Source: Gari tellinella (Eukaryota > Mollusca > Bivalvia > Cardiida > Psammobiidae). From it: DNA of 64,000 bases. Under the pieces are notes generated by a model. It searched no databases. It was not told where the DNA came from and worked only from the letters and a program-made list of their open reading frames with translations. Below are positions 1 to 9,732 of the stretch, piece after piece (position 1 is the stretch's first letter; each line of letters begins with the position of its first letter). The stretch is from assembly GCA_922989275.2 (NCBI GenBank), contig OV277867.1, positions 40,972,070 to 41,036,069 of the forward strand. Direction: 5' to 3'. Both the position numbers and the translations under genes were made by a program.

Positions 1-65
1 GGATCCTATAGAAGCCCTCTGATCAGGATATACACTGTTTGCATATGAATTGCATTGGTTTGAAT

Positions 66-160
66 TTTCTCGGCGTCTGGCCAGGCTCCAAACTGTTTGC
101 AAATTGACATAACTGTTTTGCAAAAACGTGCTTAATTGGAAAGATTAACGTGTTCTCCAT
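66..160 (+). mobile_element. MITE A-like right-half fragment
   Basis: Contains one HP1 arm (GGCGTCTGGCCAGGCTCC then AAACTGTTTGC) followed by a degraded A end with GTGTTCTCCA. The left half is missing; bases 1-45 carry a separate piece of D-type hairpin (CCCTCTGATCAGG, ACACTGTTTGC). Confidence 0.55.
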
Positions 161-258
161 CAAGTTCTCTGTTACATAAATTCGGATTATATTGTGTAAG
201 CCTTTTGTCAAATGAAAAGGCAACAAATCATTCGTTTACTTCAATAAATACTAGCAGG

Positions 259-467
259 TACAGTGGAACCTCTCTATTACGACCACTAACTTGTGTCAAA
301 TATTAGTCGTTTGAGACAGGTGACCGCTTAAAGCAATGTGAAAGTGAAACAGAAAGCTACTACAGGAGCTTTCTGTTTCACTTTCACATTGCTTTAAGCT
401 GTCACCTGTCTTTTATACAGACAATTAGCCTTCATTTTAGTGGTCGTAATAGAGAGGTTCTACTGTA
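259..467 (+). mobile_element. MITE B, full length (TA-flanked palindrome)
   Basis: Ends are CAGTGGAACCTCTCTATTAC and GTAATAGAGAGGTTCTACTG, flanked by TA on both sides. The whole 209 bp is nearly one inverted repeat centred on hairpin HP2, with arms GAAACAGAAAGCT / AGCTTTCTGTTTC. No coding capacity. Three other copies lie at 43619, 49869 and 52644. The TA target and CAGT start are typical of Tc1/mariner-derived MITEs; that class assignment is inference. Confidence 0.85.
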
Positions 468-730
468 CTTTATTTTATTGGTTTTTGTACAAGAGCCATA
501 TATTTTCATCATGTTAACAGCGGAATCTCGACCGATGCGAGCTCGTTTTTCATATTTGAAATTTAAGTTTTTGTCTTCAAAATTGTCGTCTGCTACAGGT
601 CTAATAATAAAATGTACATTTTGTTTTCTAATTAGAGTCAGAGTCCAAACTGTTTGCAAAGGTGATCACATTTTTGCCGCGAGCATGCTCAGAGTTAAAA
701 AGTACATGTGTAGGCTAGCTAAGACGCGTT

Positions 731-978
731 TTAACTATTTTCTTCATAAATTGTATCCAGTATTGAAGACAGATTGTCGCTTAAAGCAAACTAAACGCAA
801 AGCAGAATGATCCTTAAGGAACACTCTGCTTTACTTTCAATCTGTTTTAGGCTACCATGTACATGTAGTAGGAAATAGGACATATTTCTAATTGTGCATA
901 ATTATTCATGACTGTATAATGTGTAAATGCTTTTGCCAATGTAGGATTAAAATAAATGCGTATGAAGTGATGGGTTAA
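731..978 (-). mobile_element. MITE J, diverged copy (TTAA-flanked, HP2 core)
   Basis: TTAA at both ends, 248 bp. Carries HP2 arms (GCTTAAAGC, AAAGCAGAATG / TTACTTTCA) and the J-specific segment with TTCATGACTGTATAA. Compared with J at 49336 it is inverted and more mutated. Its right TTAA is also the left edge of a 63-bp direct repeat. Confidence 0.7.
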
Positions 979-1037
979 GGAAACGGGACTCGTGTTTCGA
1001 AAAAATCAGCTTTATAAATATTGCAAAAACGACTTAA
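975..1037 (+). repeat. 63-bp direct repeat, left copy
   Basis: Begins and ends with TTAA. Matches 1283-1345 with a single visible mismatch (TTGCAAAAAC versus TTGGAAAAAC). The two copies bracket MITE D exactly. Confidence 0.9.
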
Positions 1038-1286
1038 CTCTTTCCTCCCTGAAACGTTAAATAGACAATTCCAGTTTCCCTTTAAGCCTAGTCCATTTCT
1101 GACTTTTAAGGGAGGGTTGTTTTGTCAATGTTTGGCATTATGACAAACAGTGAAGAACCTGATCAGAGGGATCCTTTCGGAGCCCTCTGATCTGGGTCTT
1201 CACTGTTTGCACAGGACATGTTTACTTTCCACATGTACACTGTTTGAAATGACGCCTATATGCGGGACTAGGGTTCAAAGAGTTAA
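1034..1286 (+). mobile_element. MITE D, full length (TTAA-flanked, HP1-type core)
   Basis: 253 bp bounded by TTAACTCTTTCCTCCCTGAA and GGTTCAAAGAGTTAA. The core is an HP1-type hairpin with arms CAGTGAAGAACCTGATCAGA and TCTGATCTGGGTCTTCACTG. Two closely similar copies lie at 40032 and 40460. The TTAA target suggests a piggyBac- or Kolobok-type mobiliser (inference). Confidence 0.85.
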
Positions 1287-1345
1287 GGAAACGGGACTCG
1301 TGTTTCGAAAAAATCAGCTTTATAAATATTGGAAAAACGACTTAA
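1283..1345 (+). repeat. 63-bp direct repeat, right copy
   Basis: Near-identical to 975-1037. A normal TTAA insertion would duplicate only 4 bp, so this long duplication needs another explanation. Confidence 0.9.
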
Positions 1346-1348
1346 GCA

Positions 1349-2087
1349 AGCTGAAGTAATCGAAGTTCGATTGTTTCAATGAAATATTGCATTCACGGCG
1401 TACAAGGGTCACCGAAGGGGACTTGCGTGATAAATTATTTATTATTAGTTGTAATACAGCGAATACTCTCCATTTTGCCACTCTAACGGGTTTTATGTGT
1501 TTAAAGACAGTGACTGCTCACGACAAGTTTAAAGTTAAGCAGAAATGTACGAGGAACTTTCCGCTCATTTTTCAACATTTAAGACTAGCAGAATGATATG
1601 CAACGAACCGGAACCATTTCTACAATATTTTAATAACCTCTAGAAGTTTCACCATGCCAAAATACCAAAGCTCTGGTCATAATTTATTAGTAAACCCTAA
1701 GTAAATCCATAACTCATTGATCGCCTAATTGACATATACATAACACATAATCTTTATTTGTCATTAAAAAGCCGAATGGCATATTTATAGCCAGTACATA
1801 TGGTATACATTCAAAAGGTAGGACAAGTAAGTTTTAGTGATAATCTTTTACAGAGAAGGTCTATAGATGTTTACATAAAAATGCGTGTGAGAGATAGAAA
1901 AAGCATTCGTGTCAAATGCATATTTGTCATCATGTATCAAGAATTTCGACAAAAGAAACATTTACGCTTTGTCAAAGTAATAACGAAATGCGCCACCATG
2001 GTCAATGCATCAAACAATAGGGGTCCTATGACAAATGGGCGTTCAAAAGGTCAAACCTAGTAAAATTGATAACATCCAATCTAGTAT
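1349..2087. other. No gene recognised
   Basis: AT-rich unique-looking sequence. A weak HP2-like trace (AGTTTAAAGTTAAGCAGAAA) sits near 1530. The 86-codon open frame at 1800-2060 has no recognisable motif. Confidence 0.5.
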
Positions 2088-2329
2088 TACAGTGGAGAGG
2101 ACGTTATTGTTCCCATTAGGTGCGTTACGCTGAAATTGTAAAGTGCAAACAGTTTGGATTTAGATCAGACGCCGGGTAACCCGGTGTCTGATCGAGCTTC
2201 AACCTTTTTACCACTCAGATCGAATAAATAGTCAGAATTGTCAACAAGTAATCATTTTCTAAGTTTCCTGCAATGTATTTGCGTTTCGTTTGCGTTTAAG
2301 CAGGATAGATTGACGCCTTCTGTACTGTG
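2088..2329 (+). mobile_element. MITE A2, diverged full-length copy
   Basis: Starts TA-CAGTGGAGAGGACGTTATT and ends CGCCTTCTGTACTG. HP1 tip is intact (GACGCCGGGTAACCCGG) but the right arm has decayed. Older than the 250-bp A copies judging by substitutions along its length. Confidence 0.75.
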
Positions 2330-2395
2330 ATCGCTTATGAATCAAGCAGCAAAGACATCTAAATCTTCGACAGGTGACCGCTTAAAACAGGCTTG

Positions 2396-2455
2396 AAACA
2401 ATGTAGAAAGCGCCTATAAGAGCTGCCTGCATTAAATCAGCTTTCTACATTGTTG
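2396..2455. repeat. HP2-like palindrome
   Basis: Arms AACAATGTAGAAAGC and GCTTTCTACATTGTT, preceded by ACAGGTGACCGCTTAAA as in MITE B and J. Termini of the parent element are not recognisable. Nothing else is seen in 2330-2698. Confidence 0.6.
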
Positions 2456-2698
2456 GGTAATATACTAAGTTGTCGCTTGAAACTAGATTAGCTGTAGTTT
2501 GTTTCGCCCTGTCAGCTGACTACTATCCGATAGATGCCATCGCGACGAGTTCAAATGTTTTATCAACAACGGTATGCACAATTTAATCAACAGTTTGAAA
2601 GCTGATAAAATTTCTTTTGTAAGAAATGATACGTGACACTGCATAGTTTGAAAACGCAGTGTGTGTCCATGGTATACTTACTGTTTCAAGTATTTAGG

Positions 2699-2935
2699 AT
2701 CAACCCACTAAACCTAGTAGTTTCTTCCATGCGTATTTATTGGATTAGTGCATTTTTTATCTAAGGGTTGCCTGGTCGAAAGTTTCCTTTTCGTGTTGTT
2801 TAATATTGAAATTCCTAGCATCAAATTGTAGAATCTGATCAGACGCCGCATCCTGCAGCGTCTGATCAGAGTCTACACTGTTTGCCTATGTACCATTTTT
2901 GGGATCGTGGGTAAAAACTGGTTAACCAAGTGAAC
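2699..2935 (+). mobile_element. MITE F, diverged copy (TTAA type, HP1 core)
   Basis: Contains the F signature GGATTAGTGCATTTTTTATC and GTTGCCTGGTC, then an HP1 hairpin with arms AATCTGATCAGACGCCGCA and GCGTCTGATCAGAGTCTACA. Right end is GGTTAA; left TTAA has decayed to TCAA. Compare 33650 and 61843. Confidence 0.75.
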
Positions 2936-3005
2936 TCTTGCGATGCTTTTACTCGTCATTTACAGTGCGCCTTTGAAGAGTACCCGTGTCCTATGCAACA
3001 GTGAG

Positions 3006-3052
3006 TGTAGATCCTGATCAGTTTAGGAACTCCCTGATCCGGTTCTACGCAG
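3006..3052. repeat. Degraded hairpin fragment
   Basis: GTAGATCCTGATCAG and CTGATCCGGTTCTAC form an imperfect inverted repeat related to D/HP1. The remainder of 2936-3460 shows no gene; two overlapping antisense open frames at 3154-3406 have no motif support. Confidence 0.45.
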
Positions 3053-3460
3053 ATAACTATTTGGCAATTATGGGTTAAAACAAACCTAACTTAATTAATG
3101 TAGTCAAAACGCCCCCGACTTGATTGGAAGCTTTCAGTTTGAAGTTTAAAAGCTTATGAGTTAATCATTCTACTGCAACGATGGTATACTAATGCTTTGA
3201 AAAACAATGTATACCAGATAAAGACGAACTGTGTGATGAGGGTCTGCATTATTCTCCTAAAGGCGTTTTTAGCTCTCCTGTACACAGTACAAGACGAGCT
3301 TATGCCATACCCCCGGCGTAGTCGTTGTTGTCGGTGGCGTCGTGAACGGCGTAAACAATTTAAGATAATGCTAATAGCATCTATGTTCATTGAGCTATTA
3401 TTTTGATATTTAGAAAATATGTGTACATGGAAAAGATCTTATCATGCAAACAAAATGTTT

Positions 3461-3830
3461 GATCCCTGTGACCTTGACCTTGAACTCAGGGTCCGCGTTT
3501 AGGTTTCGAAATATGCATTTAGGTTTCGAAAAATACTTGTAACGCCTATGTCCCTTGAGGTATTAATTTCATATTTGATAAGCGTTTACTTATGCACCCA
3601 ACAAATTTGATCCCTGTGACCTGAACCTTGAACTCAGGGCCCGCGTTTAGGTTTCGAAATCTGCGTTTAGGTTGCCAAAAAAGATTATAACTCATATATA
3701 CTTTGAAGTACATGTATTGTTTTCATATTTGGAATGTATGTGTATATTGACAAGACCTTTTCCATGCTCTCAATCATTTGACCCCTGTTTCCTTGACATT
3801 GATTTTAGGACACCTGTGACCTTGACCTTT
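3461..3830. repeat. Tandem repeat, 148- and 171-bp spacing, with CTTGACCTT motifs
   Basis: Units start with GATCCCTGTGACCTTGACCT at 3461, GATCCCTGTGACCTGAACCT at 3609 and a diverged GACCCCTGTTTCCTTGACAT at 3780. The first two continue with GAACTCAGGG and two AGGTTTCGAAA-type boxes. A further TGTGACCTTGACCTTTGAC lies near 3815. The complement TCAAGGTCA is the extended half-site of ERR/SF-1-type nuclear receptors; binding is inference. Confidence 0.8.
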
Positions 3831-4140
3831 GACTCTACTTTAAAATTTTGAAATGTGCTATTTGCGAGCTTTGTTGATAGAAAAATTCCCTGATTTTATT
3901 AGCGAATTGAGTTTAAATGATATTCAAACTGGATGTTAATTTGATATATGAATATTTAGCGGGAGACTATTTAACTTTTGTTTAATTGGAAGATTTAGTA
4001 CTGCCCCATTTACGAAAACCGCCGCGCGAGGTTTCTGCTTGATTCCGTTTTTAAAATAATCCTTTAACAGTATTAAATATAGTTTTAACACTAATTTGTC
4101 ATCGCAAAAGTAGACTACAATCGAATTCGGCAAATATTTT
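3831..4140. other. No gene recognised
   Basis: AT-rich. No repeat termini or coding motif seen. Confidence 0.5.
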
Positions 4141-4142
4141 GA

Positions 4143-4196
4143 TTCTGATCAGACGCTGGGTAACCCAGGGTCTGATAAGGATCCAAATTGTTTCGC
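4143..4196. repeat. HP1 fragment
   Basis: CTGATCAGACGCTGGGTAAC with partner CAGGGTCTGATAAGGATCC then AAATTGTTTCGCACTCG. Only the hairpin and the start of a tail survive; no termini. Confidence 0.6.
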
Positions 4197-4252
4197 ACTC
4201 GTTTACATGTTTTGTATTGCATTAATTGGAGACAATAATGCATACATCAGTA

Positions 4253-4499
4253 TTAACCCTTTCACTCTCAATAGCGCCATGAAGCGCGTTTGCAAACAGT
4301 TTGGGTCCTGATGAGACGCCGCGTAATGCGACGTCTTATCAGGACCGAAACTGTTTGACACTCTTATCGATGTTTATTATGTCAAGCAATCTTAAATCTA
4401 ACTTTTAAACGTGTCTTGAAGAGAACAATACAAAAGCAGATGACAATAAAGCGGTGAGGGGTAAGAATCTCCTGAATAATTTGATCATGAAAGGGTTAA
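4253..4499 (+). mobile_element. MITE E, full length (TTAA, HP1 plus tail)
   Basis: TTAACCCTTTCACTCTCAAT to ATCATGAAAGGGTTAA, 247 bp, TTAA at both ends. HP1 arms GGGTCCTGATGAGACGCC / GACGTCTTATCAGGACC keep pairing despite the GATGAG/CTTATC change. The tail contains AAAGCAGATGACAATAAAGC and GGTGAGGGGTAA, as in E at 60537. Confidence 0.85.
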
Positions 4500-4541
4500 A
4501 ACAGACGATAGAGGGGAAAGCGTTTAATCAGACGATACAGA

Positions 4542-4650
4542 TTAACCCCTTCCATAACGTCATCGATTTTAAAACCATTTTCGTCTGCTTTAATTCATCA
4601 AATTTAAATATGAGATAGTTTGACTTAAGAAATATGAAATGAGGGTTAAA
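4542..4650 (-). mobile_element. TTAA-type MITE fragment, tail in reverse
   Basis: Begins TTAACCCCTTCC and has TTTTCGTCTGCTTTAATTC, the reverse complement of the E/G tail. It meets an HP1 arm near 4640 and then loses similarity. Confidence 0.55.
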
Positions 4651-4714
4651 CAGTTTTGATCCTGATAAGACGCTGCGTTGTAAATAATGTACTGGAAAAA
4701 ATGCAGTGAATGTT

Positions 4715-4938
4715 CTAAACCCGTTCACTCTCAGTGACATCATAAAGCACATTTGCAAACAGTTCTGATCAGGATCAAAACTGTTTGCCACTTGTTTTGA
4801 AATTACATCAGTTATATTGCCTTAAATCTATTAAATCTAACTTTGAAACGATATTGCAGAAAACAATATTGAAGCAGACGACAATATGGCGATGAAGGGG
4901 TAAAACATTCACGATAAATGTGATCATGAAAGAGTAAC
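4715..4938 (+). mobile_element. MITE E with hairpin tip deleted
   Basis: E termini (ACCCGTTCACTCTCAGTGAC, ATCATGAAAGAGTAAC) and tail (AGCAGACGACAATATGGC) are present, but HP1 is reduced to CAGTTCTGATCAGGATC and AAAACTGTTTGCC. The tip between the two TGATCA copies is missing. Confidence 0.75.
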
Positions 4939-5044
4939 ATGTAAACGTATTTGTGCTAAATCAACAGTTTCAAAGTCAGATCAGACACCGAGCATCACGG
5001 CGCCTTGACAGGTTCCAAATTGTTTGCCATGCAGATGATGCATG

Positions 5045-5294
5045 TACAGTGGAGTATCTGTTATTCTTTCCCAATAAACGCGTTGACGCTAAAACTATTA
5101 TTTGCAGTGCAAACAGTTTGGAGCCAGATCAGACGCCGGGTAACCCGGCGTCTGATCTGGCTTTAAACTGTTTGCCACCAAGATAAACAAGAATTATCAG
5201 AATTGTCCAAAAGTTGTTCTTTTCTACGCTTTAGTGCGTTGAGTTTGCGTACGTTTGCGTTTAAATGGGAAAGAATAACAGATTCTCCACTGTA
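5045..5294 (+). mobile_element. MITE A, full length, 250 bp
   Basis: TA-CAGTGGAGTATCTGTTATT to ACAGATTCTCCACTG-TA. Central HP1 with apex GGGTAACCC. Left arm of the element carries CCCAATAAACGCGTT, right arm GCGTACGTTTGCG, which is how I orient copies. No coding role: open frames in A occur on both strands and follow from the palindrome. Confidence 0.95.
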
Positions 5295-6178
5295 CGCAAC
5301 ACTTTCTATATATGAACTATTTCAAGTGTCCGTGAACGGAATGCTTTCCAATTTAAAACAAGTATTACTCAATGCAACATACATGCATGTTAAAAAATTT
5401 TTTTAATCGATTACAAAATAAATGTAAAACAACAAATAGAACTACCATAGAGGATATTAAATTCACAAAATCCAGTAATTTCGAAAACTCAAAATTGAAC
5501 AATTTCAAATATCACCATCAAATCAATATCACAATCCTTGCTGAGTAAATCAACTGTCACATTTTCATAGCACAACTCTATCTAATACCTGGTGTGACCA
5601 CCTCTGGCTCATATGACCTGCAGATACCTCTGCCAGAGCGTAATTGTGGGACATTTCTCCACTACCGAACACGGGATTGCAGCAACTCTTGTTGTAGGTT
5701 ACGAGGAGCTACTGGATGCTTTCTTACATGTATGTGAAGCTCATCACATAACTTATATAAACTTTAGGTATGATTTATTGTGAATTGATAATAGTTAACA
5801 TTTTAATTGATTATTTATTTTAGTTTATGTGATTATTTTGTATCGAAATTAATAGCATACCCGTTTGAGTGAAAATCCAGCAGTCAGCATGCCGTTTACA
5901 CTACCGCGCTCTGTTTTATTTTTTGTGGCCATAATACTAAAAATATGTTTTTATAGCCTGGCTATCCTTCTGAAAACATGTCATGGGAATAAAAATCGAT
6001 CTTTTTCACTTTGAAATTATTTCTGGTGAAAACCATGCCCACCCACCAGTTAGCGCTAGCCAATGTTGAATTATTTCATCCCTATTGTACAGATAATCGT
6101 GTTAATAAACTATAGTTGAAATTTCAACTTCGTACTTGAACCCATATTCAAGAAAAATGATTTTGAAAAGTGTTGCGT
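5295..6178. other. No intact gene
   Basis: Apart from the transposase remnant at 5584-5661 the region is AT-rich with no recognised element. Confidence 0.5.
5584..5661 (-). pseudogene. Tc1/mariner-superfamily transposase C-terminus remnant
   Basis: On the minus strand one frame reads EKCPTITLWQRYLQVI, a stop, then ARGGHTRY and a stop. The family pattern is a conserved region with I-P followed by RR..AVI.ARGGHTRY at the C-terminus of many Tc1/mariner (IS630-like) transposases, as I remember it. The internal stop (TGA at the Q/D position) and the absence of readable catalytic DDE segments upstream show a dead fragment. It could in principle descend from the element that mobilised the TA-flanked MITEs, but its ends are not recognisable. 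A profile search would settle the family. Confidence 0.5.
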
Positions 6179-6428
6179 TACAGTGGAGAATCTGTTATTC
6201 TTTCCCGTTTAAACGCAAACGTACGCAAACGCAAAGCACTAAAACGTAGAAAAGTAAAACTTTTGGACAATTCTGATAATTATTGTTTATCTTGGTGGCA
6301 AACAGTTTGGAGCCTGATCAGACGCCGGGTTACCCGGCGTCTGATCTGGCGCCAAACTGTTTGCACTGCAAATAATAGTTTTAGCGTAAACGCGTTTATT
6401 GGGAAAGAATAACAGATTCTCTACTGTA
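6179..6428 (-). mobile_element. MITE A, full length, 250 bp
   Basis: TA on both sides, ends CAGTGGAGAATCTGTTATT and AACAGATTCTCTACTG. Complete HP1 with GGCGCC in place of GGCTCC in one arm. Inverted relative to the 5045 copy. Confidence 0.95.
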
Positions 6429-6754
6429 ACACTGCAATGTTGCATTGCGTTTGCTTTTAATTTCGTTTATAAGGGAATTACTAACGATTATACATGCGTG
6501 TATATGTATAGCAGAATATAATGTTATTAGTATTTACCAATGGATTTAGGAAGTCGGACATCACGCTTTGAAAGGAGCCGATGACACTGAAAGTAAAAAT
6601 AAATTTAACTAAATGCTTGACCAGAAATATCATATTACCCATTTCTGGCCTTACGAAACAGCTAAAATGACGCAGTCACGGATACTTTATTATTACACAG
6701 TATTATAAGCAAGCTGATCTTATGAATTGTGTTCATTGCAAATAGTTTGTAACC

Positions 6755-6996
6755 AGGGGCCCGTTTTATGGAACGTAGATTGACAAAAATGGTCGTAAGT
6801 CAGATTCTAAAATTATCAATAATTACTTATTTCTCTATATAATCATGTCTTATGACATCTCCTTGGAATCGTCTTGAAAAGACGATTTCCAAGAGATGTC
6901 ACAAGACAGGATTAGATAGAGAAATCAGAAATTAGATGTATTTTAAGTTTTGACTTACGACCGTTTTAGTTGAACGACGTTTCATAAAACGGGTCC
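6755..6996. mobile_element. Palindromic element H, copy 1
   Basis: About 242 bp, nearly one inverted repeat: GGGGCCCGTTTTATGGAACG at the left and GTTTCATAAAACGGGTCC at the right, axis in GTCTTGAAAAGAC near 6872. Internal arms include TGACATCTCCTTGGAATCG. Target duplication not certain. Confidence 0.85.
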
Positions 6997-7029
6997 AAGA
7001 TCAGACGTTACATGTTCCATGTCTGATAA

Positions 7030-7195
7030 TCAGGGACCCGTTTCATAAAAGTATGTACGACAAAAACGGTCGTAAGTCAAAACTTTAAAATACATTTAAT
7101 TTCTGATTTCTCTATGTAATCCTGTTTTGTGACATCTCTTTGGAAGCGTCTTTTCAAGACGATTCCAAAGTGATGTCACTAGACAGGAATACATG
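7030..7195. mobile_element. Palindromic element H, truncated copy
   Basis: Left arm and axis (GTCTTTTCAAGACGATTCC) present, then cut in the right arm after GTCACTAGACAGGAAT. Lies 34 bp from the previous H. Confidence 0.8.
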
Positions 7196-7304
7196 TTTTT
7201 TTTATATAGTTTTTATTCAGGAAATCAAGGCAACTTTCGCCCAACATTACCAGAGTAATTTAACATTGTAAATTGTTGTTCATGATCAATGGTGAAAAAA
7301 TATA

Positions 7305-7665
7305 TACAGTGTTACCTCTCTACAACGACATCCAATGGGAGACAAAAATATGTGCGTTGTTCGGAGGGAGTCGTTTATGGGAGGAAAATTGGCTTACATT
7401 TGCAAACAGCTTGAATCCAGACCAGACTCCGCGTTACGCGGCGTCTGATCTGGATTCAAGCTGTTTGTGACTCGTTATTAAATTTTTTTCTGTCAAAATG
7501 TACATTATGTAACTTTGAGAAAAAAAGCAGACGACAATTTTAAGCAGACGACATTGCAGCCGTGGATAGGTTGGACATAATAGTTCTGTTTAGGGAACAG
7601 CGGCAAGTGTCGTTGTAAGGAGGGAGTCGTTGTTGAGAGGGCCGTTGCAGAGAGGGAGCGCTGTA
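7305..7665 (+). mobile_element. MITE I, full length (TA, HP1 plus tail)
   Basis: TA-CAGTGTTACCTCTCTACAAC to AGAGAGGGAGCGCTG-TA, 361 bp, with sub-terminal GGAGGGAGTCGTT repeated at both sides. HP1 arms are CAGCTTGAATCCAGACC / CTGGATTCAAGCTG. The tail carries AAAGCAGACGACAATTTT and AAGCAGACGACATTGCAGC, the same tail as in TTAA-flanked E, G and K. Confidence 0.85.
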
Positions 7666-8150
7666 CATTATTTATCATACAGTAATCAATGGCAGTCAAC
7701 ATTCATCGTACGAAGTTTGTATGAAACGGAACTGTTACCAGAAATATTTTAAGAAAGAGTCATATTTTTTAAACACTGTCATTTTTAAGAAATATTTTAA
7801 GAAAAAGAGTCATTTTTTAAAACACTTCATTTTATTGCATTGCTTTTCGTTTATTTTATTTGAAATATTATAACGATGTCTCCACTGTTGCAACGATCGA
7901 AGCATGTATTGGCATGGTTCAAAGGATCACAGAAAACCGTTTTGAAACTAATAGTATGTTCTTGAAATAATGAAATATTAAAAGACTTGCTGATTAGACC
8001 TTTATAAATGTTTAATTTCCGTATTTTTCCTTTGAAATCTACAAAAGAGTAGACATTGTTCTTTCTCTTATCAAAAACACTAAATGAAAATACACAGCAA
8101 TAAAATGTAAAAAATGACAGCTGTTTGAAAATATTGCTAAAATAATTCTG
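7666..8150. other. No gene recognised
   Basis: Contains a short direct repeat AAGAAATATTTTAAGAAA-type at 7749 and 7787 only. Confidence 0.5.
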
Positions 8151-8154
8151 CTAA

Positions 8155-8325
8155 TCGCAAACTGTTTGAAGCCAGATGTTACTGCCTTATACTAAGTCCA
8201 AACTATTTGACACTCATTTTGATATTTCTTAAGTCAAAATACCTACAATTTAGATTTCAGAAATAACAGCAGACGATAGTTGTTTAAAGTCGATGACGTC
8301 ATTGGATGAAGGAGATAAACACGGA
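8155..8325 (+). mobile_element. MITE G fragment (HP1 remnant plus tail)
   Basis: HP1 arms GCAAACTGTTTGAAGCC and AGTCCAAACTATTTGACAC flank a decayed tip; the tail has AACAGCAGACGATAG and AAAGTCGATGACGTCATTG as in G at 37738. Confidence 0.65.
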
Positions 8326-8452
8326 GTAACACGATGTGTAATCAGGCTCTGATATATTTGCGACCCAGATTTATATAAATCATTTTTTTCAAAACCCTGT
8401 CAATTTTTACATTTTATTTTATTTCGTTTCGTTTCAAGGGGTTGGGACATCT

Positions 8453-8672
8453 TACAGTGGAGAATATTTCACTCTTTCCCGTTTAAACGAAAACGAAACG
8501 CAAACGCATTCTAATATAATCTAGAAAAATGACACTATTTAGGCAAACAATTCTGAACTTTTAATTTGATCTTAGTGACAAATAGTTTGGAGGCTGATAA
8601 GACGCCGGGTTATCCGGCGTCTGGTCTGGCTCTAAACTGTTTGAAGGAGAAATTATAGCGTCCTTTTACAAA
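8453..8672 (-). mobile_element. MITE A2, right end missing
   Basis: Starts TA-CAGTGGAGAATATTTCAC, contains TAAACGAAAACGAAACGC and an HP1 with apex CCGGGTTATCCGG. Similarity stops in the right arm. Confidence 0.75.
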
Positions 8673-9590
8673 ATGTTTACATACATGTACGACGAGTATA
8701 CTTGTTATATGCACAGATTAAAGACCCAGATTAAAGGGCCCCTACTTGAGCCCACTGTGTGCACTGTTATAGCAATTTTGCAATATACTACATGGTATAC
8801 CCAAAAAACTGGAATATGTTGTCAAATATGCAATATATCCCATTTCTATCAATATTTATGAATACAACATATATAGATAAGTAGAGACGACATTTTGCCA
8901 TGTACGAGTACTGCCAACATTTGGTTCAAAACTATTCACCAGTGTTTAGATATGAACATTTAAATTAAATCAAACGAAAACCCGTTTTAACATGATATCG
9001 ATTTTTCTTCCATGCTAAAAAGTCTGCATCATTTGTAGGTGACTTCCTGCTCTGGCGAACGTGGTCACCGTTACAGATTTATCCTGGGAAGCGTACTGCA
9101 TAATTACCACCATGCATGCATGTTTTGTTTTATCGAAAATCTAATATTTCTACATTCTATATTTTACTCAATAAATTTCTACACATTATTTGAGACAAAA
9201 ACCAAGAAAGAATCAAAACTATTGTAAGTTGCACTTTTTCCAATCCATTTACTGACCAGCATACTGAAATACGCTCAAATGAACGGTCTTTTGTAATCAA
9301 TTAAAACACAACAATACGTCAACTAAGTAGACTCAATTTTCGTATGCAGCGTGTATATGTGTTGGTTTCTAGAACAATTAACACATACTAATACGGTTAA
9401 GAATAAACCAGTTTCAATGGATTTTAACAGAGCAAAACGCCGTCGTGCGTAATCACAAAAAAGTATCATGTTAGAACATATTTAAGGTTTGTTCATTAAA
9501 ATACTCATATTTAAACCAATGCATATTTTTAGAAGCAATTAAGCAGACATTTGCCAAATTAATATATCTACAAAACTTTTTTTAATGAAT
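8673..9590. other. No gene recognised
   Basis: AT-rich. Open frames at 8673-8861 and 9039-9227 have no motif, and I see no repeat termini. Confidence 0.5.
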
Positions 9591-9673
9591 GTTATTTCAT
9601 CATAATACATAGTATACACTTTTCATATTATACAAGATACATTTAACATATGAGATGAAAACTCTTTTTTCAT

Positions 9674-9732
9674 TGGCGAGAAAGAGAGGGAGAGAGAGAA
9701 GAGATAGAGAGACTGGAGATAAGAGTGGTGTA
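9674..9732. repeat. Purine-rich low-complexity tract
   Basis: GAGAGAAAGAGAGG-type sequence at the 3' end of the minus-strand LINE (pyrimidine-rich on the LINE sense strand). A shorter version sits at 55234-55260 in the second LINE copy. Confidence 0.8.
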
